A DNA stretch of 64,000 bases from positions 62,001 through 126,000 of the forward strand of contig NZ_JAJLJH010000010.1 of assembly GCF_023231945.1 (NCBI RefSeq). The letters run 5' to 3'. A program made the position numbers and the translations under genes. This document shows, in pieces, positions 55,217-64,000 of this stretch. Positions within the stretch are counted from its first letter, which is position 1; every line of letters starts with the position of its first letter. This stretch comes from Scleromatobacter humisilvae (GTDB lineage Bacteria; Pseudomonadota; Gammaproteobacteria; Burkholderiales; Burkholderiaceae_C). The notes under the pieces were generated by a model. That model ran no database searches. It saw only the letters and a program-made list of their open reading frames with translations, and was not told where the DNA came from.

Positions 55217-56188
55217 TCAGGAGCGCGGCCGCGGCGCGCCGACCGACATGCGCCGGCCGAGGTACACGCACGCCATCACGGCGATGGAAAAGCCCAGCGT
55301 GGCGGGACGCAGTCGCTCGCCCAGCACGGCGACGCTGAGCAGGATCGAGACGAACGGCTGCAGCAGCTGCACCTGGCTGACGCTCAACGCGCCGCCCCAG
55401 GCCATGCCGCGGTACCACGCGAAGAAGCCCATCCACATCGAGCAGGTGGCGACGTAGGCGAAGCCGGCCCAGGCCGCAGGATGCACCGGCGCGGTCGGCC
55501 ACTGCATGACGAGCACCGGCAGCGTGGCCGGCAGCGCCAGCACGAGCACCCACGAGATGGTCTGTTCGGCGGTCATGCCCTGCGGGCCGGACGACACGCG
55601 CGCGCCGCAGATGTAGCCGATGGACGAGGCGATCACCGCGCCGAGCAGCAGCAGGTCGCCGAGCTGCGGGCGCCCGGCGCCGCTCCAGGCCGCGAACGCG
55701 ACGACCAGCGCCGCGCCCAGCAGCGCGAAGGCCCAGAAGCCGCGCGACGGCCGCTGGTGCAGCATCAGCGCGCCCACCGCCGCGGTGGCCAGCGGCATCA
55801 GGCCGGTGATGACGGACGCATGCATCGCGTCGACGCGGCGCACCGCCAGGCCCAGCAGCAAGGGCCAGCCGAGCACGTTGCCGAGCGCCGACATGAACAG
55901 CATGGTCCAGTGCGACTTGCGCGGCCAGGGCGCGCGCGTGACGAGCAGGTAGGCGACCGACAGCAGCCCCGCCACGCCGGCGCGGCCGATCGCCACGAAC
56001 ACCGGCGGCAGCTGCGGCGCCTCGTTGCTGCCGGAGGCCAGGCGCGTCATCGGGATCGTGCCGGCGAAGATCAGCATGCCCAGCAGGCCCAGCCACAGGC
56101 CGGCGCGCAGGCGGCGCGCGTGCTCGACTTCGACCGCGGCGGAACCGGGCGTCGGCATCGACAGGGCGGGCTGGGGCTCGAGGCGCAT
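55217..56188 (-). CDS. EamA/DMT family transporter
   Basis: The 323-residue product has about ten membrane segments in two EamA repeats, for example GLWLGLLGMLIFAGTIPMTR at the start, AVGALMLHQRPSRGFWAFAL, and LQPFVSILLSVAVLGERLRP, the typical second-repeat end. Members usually export amino acids or metabolites. It is the first gene of a run of four (EamA, aminotransferase, PhzF, AlaX) and diverges from a MocR-type regulator, with an operator-like palindrome between them. The first ~20 residues are polar; MPTPGSAAV is a possible later start. Confidence 0.9.
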   Translation of the reverse strand: MRLEPQPALSMPTPGSAAVEVEHARRLRAGLWLGLLGMLIFAGTIPMTRLASGSNEAPQLPPVFVAIGRAGVAGLLSVAYLLVTRAPWPRKSHWTMLFMSALGNVLGWPLLLGLAVRRVDAMHASVITGLMPLATAAVGALMLHQRPSRGFWAFALLGAALVVAFAAWSGAGRPQLGDLLLLGAVIASSIGYICGARVSSGPQGMTAEQTISWVLVLALPATLPVLVMQWPTAPVHPAAWAGFAYVATCSMWMGFFAWYRGMAWGGALSVSQVQLLQPFVSILLSVAVLGERLRPATLGFSIAVMACVYLGRRMSVGAPRPRS

Positions 56189-56239
56189 CGGGGGCGAAGC
56201 GGAATGAGGCGTGCGGGATGATCAGTCTAGGCCGATAAT

Positions 56240-56311
56240 CAGTACACCAGCAGTACAGTCCCAGGATGCAGTTCGGTGATCTGTATCGCTGCCTGCGGCA
56301 ATACAGATCAC
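56240..56311. promoter_or_regulatory. Candidate operator of the MocR-type regulator
   Basis: GTGATCTGTAT (56276-56286) and ATACAGATCAC (56301-56311) are perfect 11-bp arms with a 14-bp spacer. Upstream, CAGTACA occurs at 56240-56246 and 56251-56257 with an 11-bp period, and GTACAG/ATACAG/CTGTAT share a half-site. The cluster lies between the EamA-aminotransferase-PhzF-AlaX run and the divergent MocR gene. Confidence 0.65.
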
Positions 56312-56319
56312 GACGCCGG

Positions 56320-57900
56320 ATGCCCGCCATGCCAGACGACGCCACCGTTCCGAACCCCAGCGCCTCGCCCCGCGCGCGCCGCGCCGCGCCCCTGCCTGCG
56401 ACGCCGGTGGCCGTCGGCGCGGCGCTGCTCGCGCGCAGCGCCTCGCAGACGCTGGCCGAGCAGCTCGCCGGCCACTACGCCGCGCGCATCCGCCAGCGCC
56501 TGCTGCTGCCGGGCGCGCGCCTGCCGTCGGTGCGCGAGAGCGCGCGCCGGCACCGCGTCAGCCCGTCCACCGTCGTCGCCGCCTACGACCAGCTGCTGGC
56601 CCAAGGCCTGGTCGAGGCCAAGCGCCAACGCGGCTTCTTCGTGCGCGACGGCGACACGCTCGCGCCGCGCGCGGCGGCTGCAACGCCCGAGGCGACGGCC
56701 GAGGCCGCGCGCCTGGCCATCACCACCGAGACCGCGCTGCGCCTGGCAGCGCCGCGCCGTCCACCGCCGGTCGACGCCACGGCGCTGATCCGCGGCATGT
56801 TCGCGGCCGACGCGCAGCGACCCGCGCCGGGCCTGGGCACGCTGCCGGCCGAGTGGCTGGACGCCGCGATGCTGCAGACGGCGCTGCGTCGCGTGATGGC
56901 GCCGGCGAAGTCGGCCAGCGCGACGCACGTGCCGTCGAGCTACCTCAGCTACGGCGAGCCGGCGGGCGACACGCGCCTGCGCCACGCGCTCGCGCAGCGC
57001 CTGGCCGACTTCGGCGTGCCCGCCACGCCGGCGCAGATCGTCACCGCCAACGGCGCGACCCACGCGCTCGACATCTGCTCGCGCGCGCTGCTGGCGCCCG
57101 GCGACGCCGTGCTGGTCGACGAGCCCGGCTGGTCGGTGGAGTTCGCGCGCCTGACGCAGCTGGGCATGCGCCTGCTGCCGGTGCCGCGCGGCGTCGACGG
57201 CCCCGACCTCGCCGCGATGGCCGCGCTCGCCAAGGCGCACCGGCCGCGCCTCTATGTCACGTGCTCGGTGCTGCACAACCCGACGGGCGCGTCGCTGGGT
57301 CTCGCCTCCGCGCACCAGGTGCTGCGGCTGGCGGAGCAGCACGACTTCCGCATCCTCGAGGACGACACCTACGCGCACCTCGCGCCGGCGCACGCGCCTC
57401 GGCTGTCCGCGCTCGACGGCCTGCGCCGCACAATCTACGTGTCGGGCTTCGCCAAGATCCTCGCGCCCGGCTGGCGCGTCGGCTTCATGGCCGCGCCGCC
57501 CGACCTCGTCGAGCGCTTCGTCGACGTCAAGCTGCTGGGCACGTTGACGACACCGGCGCTGCTGGAGCAGGCCGTCGCCGTGTGCCTCGAGCAGGGCTGG
57601 CTGCGTCGCCACGCCGACCGCGTCATCGCGCGGCTGGGCGCGGCGCGCACGCGCACAGTCAAGCTCGCGCTGGCCTCGGGCTGCCGCTTCGTCACGCCGC
57701 CCGCCGGCCTGTTCGGCTGGATCGACACCGGCGTCGACACCGAACGCCTGGCCACCGACATGCTCGACGACGGCTGGCTGCTCGCGCCCGGCACGGTGTT
57801 CCACCCGGGGCGTCAGCCGTCCACGCTGATGCGCATCAACTTCGCGACGACGCAGGATCCGCGCTTCTGGCGCGCGTTCGAGAAGGCGCGGCAGGGCTGA
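56320..57900 (+). CDS. MocR-type regulator (GntR wHTH plus aminotransferase domain)
   Basis: The 526-residue product has a GntR winged helix near residues 45-120 (LPSVRESARRHRVSPSTVVA, YDQLLAQGLVEAKRQRGFFV) and a fold-type I aminotransferase domain to the end, with SYGEPAGDTRLRHALAQRL, CSVLHNPTGASL, LEDDTYAHL and the PLP Lys in YVSGFAKILAPGWRVGFMAA. MocR regulators sense amino acids or PLP adducts. The first in-frame ATG (56266) lies before the operator-like inverted repeat, so a start at 56320 or 56329 is more likely; no clear ribosome-binding site decides. It diverges from the EamA gene. Confidence 0.92.
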   Translation: MPAMPDDATVPNPSASPRARRAAPLPATPVAVGAALLARSASQTLAEQLAGHYAARIRQRLLLPGARLPSVRESARRHRVSPSTVVAAYDQLLAQGLVEAKRQRGFFVRDGDTLAPRAAAATPEATAEAARLAITTETALRLAAPRRPPPVDATALIRGMFAADAQRPAPGLGTLPAEWLDAAMLQTALRRVMAPAKSASATHVPSSYLSYGEPAGDTRLRHALAQRLADFGVPATPAQIVTANGATHALDICSRALLAPGDAVLVDEPGWSVEFARLTQLGMRLLPVPRGVDGPDLAAMAALAKAHRPRLYVTCSVLHNPTGASLGLASAHQVLRLAEQHDFRILEDDTYAHLAPAHAPRLSALDGLRRTIYVSGFAKILAPGWRVGFMAAPPDLVERFVDVKLLGTLTTPALLEQAVAVCLEQGWLRRHADRVIARLGAARTRTVKLALASGCRFVTPPAGLFGWIDTGVDTERLATDMLDDGWLLAPGTVFHPGRQPSTLMRINFATTQDPRFWRAFEKARQG

Positions 57901-58048
57901 GCGAGACACGCTGGCGCGCCGCGGCCTGCGACGACTTCGCCGGCGGCGACACGGGATCGGCGCTGCGGTCGTGGAAGGCCAGCCACAGCACGAGCACGAA
58001 GACCAGCGCTGCAGCGACGGGCAGGACGATCTTCTTCTTGTTCGGCAT
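57836..58048 (-). CDS. Small single-pass membrane protein
   Basis: The 70-residue product starts MPNKKKIVLPVAAALVFVLV, one membrane segment with a basic N-terminus, then a Ser/Ala/Arg-rich tail. Its 3' end overlaps the 3' end of the MocR gene by 65 bp on the opposite strand, and the tail composition there looks like antisense of MocR, so the real gene may be shorter or the frame may be spurious. The gap on either side holds no other candidate. Confidence 0.4.
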   Translation of the reverse strand: MPNKKKIVLPVAAALVFVLVLWLAFHDRSADPVSPPAKSSQAAARQRVSLSPAAPSRTRARSADPASSRS

Positions 58049-58166
58049 GACACGGCCCACGAGGCCGGACGGGCGCCGGCGGCCATCGGGTCAACGCGAC
58101 CCGATGGGGACAGTATGAGGCCACGCCGCTCGACCTTGCCGGACGCTCGTCGGCTGCATGCGCTGG

Positions 58167-58478
58167 TTAGCCGCCGATGTTCAGGCCGAACATCTTCGAG
58201 AACTCGAGATACTGCTGCAGCGTCATCTTGTCCCGGGGCATCGCCGGGTCGGCCTTCTTCGCCTCGGCCATGTGCATGTCCCAGGTCTTCGACATCGCGT
58301 CCATGAACTCCTTCTTGCTGACCATGCCGTCCTTGTTGGCGTCGATCTTGCCGGCCTGCAGGTAGAACGTGACCGAGTCCTCGCGGCGCACGTCCTGCGC
58401 GAGCGAGGGCAGCGCGAACGAGGCGGTGACGGCGAGCACGGCGGAGGCGAGCGCGAGTTGGCGCAGCGAGGTCTTCAT
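58167..58478 (-). CDS. Exported EF-hand protein
   Basis: The 103-residue product has a signal peptide (MKTSLRQLALASAVLAVTAS, mature from about residue 28) and one canonical EF-hand loop, D46 A N K D G M V S K K E57, with Asp/Asn at positions 1, 3 and 5, Gly at 6, Ser at 9 and Glu at 12. A second hand around DKMTLQQYLEF is degenerate. It probably binds calcium in the periplasm. It is separated by 110 bp from the downstream end of the paralogue pair. Confidence 0.85.
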   Translation of the reverse strand: MKTSLRQLALASAVLAVTASFALPSLAQDVRREDSVTFYLQAGKIDANKDGMVSKKEFMDAMSKTWDMHMAEAKKADPAMPRDKMTLQQYLEFSKMFGLNIGG

Positions 58479-58588
58479 GATGGTTCCTTCGGGGATTGGG
58501 TGGACGGCCACGCGGGCCGCTGATCCCGCGGGACTCGCGGGCCAGTGACCGGTAGTCGTGCGGCTGCGACGAAACCTTACGAAGACAT

Positions 58589-59737
58589 TCAGCGCGCGAG
58601 ATCCTGCAGGACCGCGGCCTCGCCTTCGATGGCCATGCGGCGCAGGACGGCCAGCTCGTCGCGCAGCTCGTCGCAGTTGGAAGCCGCAAGGAGAGCCGCT
58701 TGCGCTTTGAGCATGCGATCGAGCGCCGCGGCACGTTCGGCGGATTTGGGCTCGCCAGTCAGCCGTTGGTGGAGCGTTTCGCCAAGCGAGATCGCCAGCA
58801 AGGAGTCCGAGCGCCGCGTGATCAGGTCGGCCAGGCCAAGGCACTGCTGCCAGACGTTGGCGTTGGCAGTCGTCGCCCGGCTGCATGCGGTGACGCCGTA
58901 TGTTCCGACCTCCGCGGCCGAGATGCCGATCGCCCGCTCCGCCAACGCGCGCGCCGCCACGAGCGAATCGACATCGCCGCTGGCCGCATCGAGGATGGGC
59001 TGCAGCGGCGCATCGGCACGCTCCGCCAGGCGTCGGGCCTGCGTGACGTGGAACATCGCCTCGTGCATGCCCGACAGGTCGCCGCGTTCGGCCGCTTCGT
59101 CGAACATCATCAGCCAGGGCAATGCGTTGGCGGGCTCGAGCTCCGTCCAGCGCCGCGCGCTCAAGCCCGGGTCGCAGGGATGCGCCGGGTGGCGCCAGCA
59201 TGAGCGCAGCGCCAGCGAATAGAGCCGCGGATCCCGCGTGGAAGCCGCCATCGACGCGAGCTTGCGTTCGCGCCCGGCGAGGTGCGCCTCGTCGCTCTCG
59301 ACGTCCACATCGAGCCAGACCGCCACGGCGTTCGCGTAGGGATCGGCGCTGCCGGCCAGGCGCGCCAGCAGGCGCGCGCGTGACGCCTGCGCGCGCGGGT
59401 CGACGGCGGGTGCCGGCACGGGCGAACCCGAGTCGGCGCTGGCGTCGGCCGATATGGTCTTCGGGGGATCCTTGATGACGCAGCGCGGGTCGTTGGCGAG
59501 ATGAGCGACCGCGCTGGCGGGAACGGGTGCATCGACGCGGGCGCGACTGGCGGGCACCGACTGAGCCGGCACCGCCGGGGCTCGCGCCACCGTCTCCGCC
59601 GTCGCCGTCGGCAGCGCAGGTTCGGCGCGCCGCGCCAGCCAGATCGCCGCCACAATCAACAGGCCCGCAACGCTCCATGCCACCGTTCTCGCGGTCTTCA
59701 GCGAAGGTCGCCCAGGCTCAGGGGGCACTCGCCGCAT
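58589..59737 (-). CDS. Membrane-anchored protein, first of two tandem paralogues
   Basis: The 382-residue product has one N-terminal membrane segment (TARTVAWSVAGLLIVAAIWLARR) and a large helical extracytoplasmic domain. It shares with the next gene DPRLYSLALRSCW, the W-x-x-L/I-x-x-x-N-x-x-PWL motif (ELEPANALPWLMMFDEAAERGD) and CLGLADLITRRSDSLLAISLG, with four aligned cysteines likely forming disulfides. The helix pattern resembles repeat proteins, but no family was recognised. ATG 59737 was chosen because it aligns with the paralogue's MRR start; TTG at 59794 would add 19 hydrophobic residues. Confidence 0.72.
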   Translation of the reverse strand: MRRVPPEPGRPSLKTARTVAWSVAGLLIVAAIWLARRAEPALPTATAETVARAPAVPAQSVPASRARVDAPVPASAVAHLANDPRCVIKDPPKTISADASADSGSPVPAPAVDPRAQASRARLLARLAGSADPYANAVAVWLDVDVESDEAHLAGRERKLASMAASTRDPRLYSLALRSCWRHPAHPCDPGLSARRWTELEPANALPWLMMFDEAAERGDLSGMHEAMFHVTQARRLAERADAPLQPILDAASGDVDSLVAARALAERAIGISAAEVGTYGVTACSRATTANANVWQQCLGLADLITRRSDSLLAISLGETLHQRLTGEPKSAERAAALDRMLKAQAALLAASNCDELRDELAVLRRMAIEGEAAVLQDLAR

Positions 59738-59844
59738 GCCGAGCGACATTGCGCAGGCAAGCAGCAGCAACAACACGATTCTTCGGTGGGACAAGGCGGC
59801 GGCGGGTGACGAGTCTGCGCGGTTGTATCACGCGCACCGGCCGT

Positions 59845-61014
59845 TCACGGCGTCACGAACTGCCGCGCCCGTTCGCGCATCGCCTCGACCTCGCCGACCT
59901 TGGCCGTGCGGACCAACGCGTTCAACGAGTCGCGCATCGCACGGCATTCGGAGAACCCCGTCGCGGGCGACCAGCGCGCCCGCGCGACCGCCCGCTCGGT
60001 GCGGATGTAGTCGCGCCGCGAGGCGTCGCCCGTGGCCTGCAGCAGCACCGCGCCGCCGATGGACTGGCTGAGCAGGTTGTCCGAATGCGCGAACAGCGTG
60101 TCGCTGATCGTGCGGCAGGTCTGCGCCAGGTCGACGTTGCCGCCGGCCCTGTCGCGGCACGCCTGCATCAGCGGCTGGAACGGCGGCAGCGGCAGGCCGG
60201 CCTCGACCGTCGTCGCCTTGAACGCCAGGTCGTTGACGGCGGCCAGGTCGGGGTCGTCCCTGGCCGCGCGGCCGGCGACGGCGCCGGCGGCCGCCTGCAG
60301 GTAGATGTCGAAGCGAGTCGCCGAGGCCAGGCGCGACATCGCCGTCCGTGCAGCCGCGGCGTCGCCACGCGCCTGCGCCTCGCCCAGCTTCGTCAGCCAC
60401 GGCACGCCGTTGTCCGCGTCGATCTGAATCCAGCGATCGAGACCGATCGCACCGCAACTCGGCGCGGTCGACGGCCTCGAATAGCACATCCGCCAGGCCA
60501 GCGCGTAGAGGCGTGGATCGGTCGACACCGCGGCCTGTTGCACGAAGGCCTCGTTGCGGCCGGACTCGTCACGCATGTCACCGACGTTGACGAGGTCGGC
60601 CACCGCGCGATCCAGCGGATCGGCGCTGGCCCGCAACGCGGCGTCGACGCGCGCCTGCGCGGCGGCGTAGCGCGACGAGGCGCCGCTCGTCTGCACCGGC
60701 GTCCGCGCGGGGCCATCGGCCACCGTGAATTGCGGCCGCCCGGCGATCCCGCAGTCTTCCTTGACCGGTGCCGCGGGTGCGGAGGCCGCCAGCGATTCGG
60801 CGAACGTCCACGGGTCGTCCGGCATCGTCGCCAACGCGAGCGCCGCCTCGCGCCGCGCGCGCATCGCGGGAGGATCGATGTCGATCTCGGGCGGCGTCGC
60901 CACGGCCCGATGCTCGATCGCCGGCGCGTGCAGCCACCACCAGCCGGCCGCCAGCAGCGCCGCGATGCCCACCGCCAACGCGGTGCGGCGAGCCGCGGGC
61001 GACGAGCGGCGCAT
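59845..61014 (-). CDS. Membrane-anchored protein, second of two tandem paralogues
   Basis: The 389-residue product has an N-terminal membrane segment (RRTALAVGIAALLAAGWWWL) and a helical extracytoplasmic domain matching the neighbouring gene: DPRLYALAWRMCYSRP, IQIDADNGVPWLTKLGEAQA and CRTISDTLFAHSDNLLSQS. Identity between the two is modest but the order of motifs and cysteines is the same, so they are an old duplication. It starts 5 bp after the ABC-F gene stop and is probably co-transcribed with it. Confidence 0.75.
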   Translation of the reverse strand: MRRSSPAARRTALAVGIAALLAAGWWWLHAPAIEHRAVATPPEIDIDPPAMRARREAALALATMPDDPWTFAESLAASAPAAPVKEDCGIAGRPQFTVADGPARTPVQTSGASSRYAAAQARVDAALRASADPLDRAVADLVNVGDMRDESGRNEAFVQQAAVSTDPRLYALAWRMCYSRPSTAPSCGAIGLDRWIQIDADNGVPWLTKLGEAQARGDAAAARTAMSRLASATRFDIYLQAAAGAVAGRAARDDPDLAAVNDLAFKATTVEAGLPLPPFQPLMQACRDRAGGNVDLAQTCRTISDTLFAHSDNLLSQSIGGAVLLQATGDASRRDYIRTERAVARARWSPATGFSECRAMRDSLNALVRTAKVGEVEAMRERARQFVTP

Positions 61015-61019
61015 GCGGC

Positions 61020-62909
<1,890 letters not shown>

Positions 62910-62919
62910 CTAGTTGTTT

Positions 62920-63918
62920 TCAGAAAGGGTCTTGGCCCTCGGTGGTGGGATTGCCGCGGGCGCGGTTGATGGTCGCCTCGAGGGCATCGACGAAGACCTT
63001 GGCCACGTCGAAGCCGGTCTGGTCGGTGATTTCCTGGAAGCAGGTCGGGCTGGTGACGTTGATCTCGGTGAGCGTCTCGCCGATCACGTCGAGGCCGATC
63101 AGCAGCAGCCCGCGCTTGGCGAGCTTCGGGCCGATGACGCCGGCGATCTCGCGCTCGCGCGGCGTGATCTCGCGCGCCACGCCCAGGCCGCCGGCGGCCA
63201 GGTTGCCCCGCACCTCGCTGCCTTGCGGGATACGGGCCAAGGTATGCGGCACGGCCTTGCCGTCGATGACCAGCACGCGCTTGTCGCCGTCGGCGATCTC
63301 GGGCACGAACTTCTGCACCATGATGGTCTGCGCGCCGCCGACGTTGAGCGTCTCGACGATGCTGCCGAGGTTCATGCCGTTGTCGGTCACGCGGAAGATG
63401 CCGGCGCCGCCCATGCCGTCGAGCGGCTTCAGGATGATGTCCCGGTGCTCGGCGTGGAACGCCCGCACGTCCGCGGCCGAGCGCGTGACGAGCGTGGGCG
63501 CGATGAACTGCGGGAACTCGAGGATCGCGAGCTTCTCCGGATGGTCGCGCAGCGCGGCCGGCGAATTCAGCACCAGCGCGCCGTCGCGCTCGGCGTGCGT
63601 CAGCAGGTGCGTCGCGTAGAAGTACTCGCTGTCGAACGGCGGATCCTTGCGCATCAGCACGGCGTCGAACTCGGCGACGACCACCGTCTCCGGGCCGGTC
63701 GTCGTGTACCAGGCCTCGTGGCTGTGGCCCTCGACGCCGGTCAGCACGATCGGCAGCGCGCGCGCCTGCACGCGGCCGCCGCGCTGCCAGCTCAGGTCGA
63801 CCGGCCGCGTGGCCCACAGCGTGTGGCCGCGCCTGCTCGCCTCGCGCATCATCGCGAAGGTCGAGTCCTTGTAGATCTTGAACGAGTCGAGCGGATCGGC
63901 GACGAACAGCAGCTTCAT
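62920..63918 (-). CDS. gshB: Glutathione synthetase
   Basis: The 332-residue ATP-grasp enzyme joins gamma-glutamylcysteine and glycine. Family motifs: LFVADPLDSFKIYKDST at the start, LMRKDPPFDSEYFYATHLL, IILKPLDGMGGAGIFRV (ATP-grasp), VPHTLARIPQGSEVRGNLAAGG and INVTSPTCFQEI. AGGTG lies upstream of the ATG. gshA was not found in the window; the last 82 bp contain only an incomplete frame. It precedes uup by 10 bp. Confidence 0.96.
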   Translation of the reverse strand: MKLLFVADPLDSFKIYKDSTFAMMREASRRGHTLWATRPVDLSWQRGGRVQARALPIVLTGVEGHSHEAWYTTTGPETVVVAEFDAVLMRKDPPFDSEYFYATHLLTHAERDGALVLNSPAALRDHPEKLAILEFPQFIAPTLVTRSAADVRAFHAEHRDIILKPLDGMGGAGIFRVTDNGMNLGSIVETLNVGGAQTIMVQKFVPEIADGDKRVLVIDGKAVPHTLARIPQGSEVRGNLAAGGLGVAREITPREREIAGVIGPKLAKRGLLLIGLDVIGETLTEINVTSPTCFQEITDQTGFDVAKVFVDALEATINRARGNPTTEGQDPF

Positions 63919-64000
63919 GGAGACACCTGGGTGGCGTGCGCGCGCGTGACGCGCGGGCGGGAAGGGAGGCGCCACGAGCGAGTCGCGGCGATGCGGACGC

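Noticed and set aside
63915-64000. Possible 3' end of an upstream gene overlapping the gshB start as ATGA
   Set aside because: The open frame is only 28 codons inside the window and does not resemble the C-terminus of GshA, so it is not annotated.

Overview
The window is very GC-rich with short intergenic gaps and frequent ATGA, GTGA and TTGA stop/start overlaps. Its gene content (metX-metW, class 2 pyrF, hemE-priA near a complete atpIBEFHAGDC operon, gshB, YbjQ and DUF1161 proteins, a QseBC-like two-component pair) points to a betaproteobacterial chromosome of the order Burkholderiales, probably a Roseateles/Rubrivivax/Leptothrix-type lineage. The order is inferred from gene content and order; the genus is a guess. 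No rRNA, tRNA, CRISPR array, insertion sequence or prophage was seen.

Layout. 0-12 kb holds a membrane PAS sensor cut by the left edge, pyrF, purB with a strong terminator, a YegD-type Hsp70, a glutathione transferase, an FMN-binding glutamate-synthase-like protein, a MipA outer-membrane protein and the methionine genes metX-metW. 10.7-22 kb is a run of small accessory genes: DUF805, YidD with an unusual cysteine-rich tail, four GNAT acetyltransferases, a DUF3052 protein, an ATPase, an enoyl-CoA hydratase, an alpha/beta hydrolase, a VOC protein, an XRE-cupin regulator, an M20 peptidase, a thioesterase and a DUF3574 lipoprotein. 22.1-25.9 kb is a tightly coupled four-gene operon for a LytS/LytTR-type two-component system whose kinase has a large unrecognised extracytoplasmic region. 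25.9-31.9 kb has a lysoplasmalogenase, Rep helicase, two small exported proteins and a Do/HtrA protease, which lies downstream of an OmpR-family regulator/kinase pair (32-34.2 kb).

34.3-42.3 kb carries an outer-membrane-like protein, a GNAT, YbjQ, DUF1161, priA, a comparatively AT-rich priA-hemE gap with DnaA-box-like sequences and inverted repeats, hemE, a PPK2 polyphosphate kinase, and a two-gene cassette encoding a helical protein and an extreme Ala/Gln coiled-coil plus Pro-Ala-Met triplet-repeat protein. 42.3-49.8 kb is the complete F-type ATP synthase operon with its terminator. 50-52.2 kb has a cytochrome b561/cytochrome c' pair and a YdhF-type aldo/keto reductase. 52.3-58 kb is a MocR-regulated locus: a regulator divergent from a four-gene run of EamA exporter, aminotransferase, PhzF and AlaX, with a perfect 11-bp-arm inverted repeat between them. 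58-64 kb has an EF-hand protein, two tandem paralogues of unknown function, the ABC-F ATPase Uup and gshB.

The most unusual items are the Pro-Ala-Met repeat cassette (40.65-42.23 kb), the LytTR operon with its novel sensor region (22.2-25.9 kb), an 84-bp dispersed repeat that adds in-frame residues to the end of metX and the start of a histidine kinase, and the MocR/AlaX operon. All functional statements come from reading the translated sequences; no database search or structure prediction was run.
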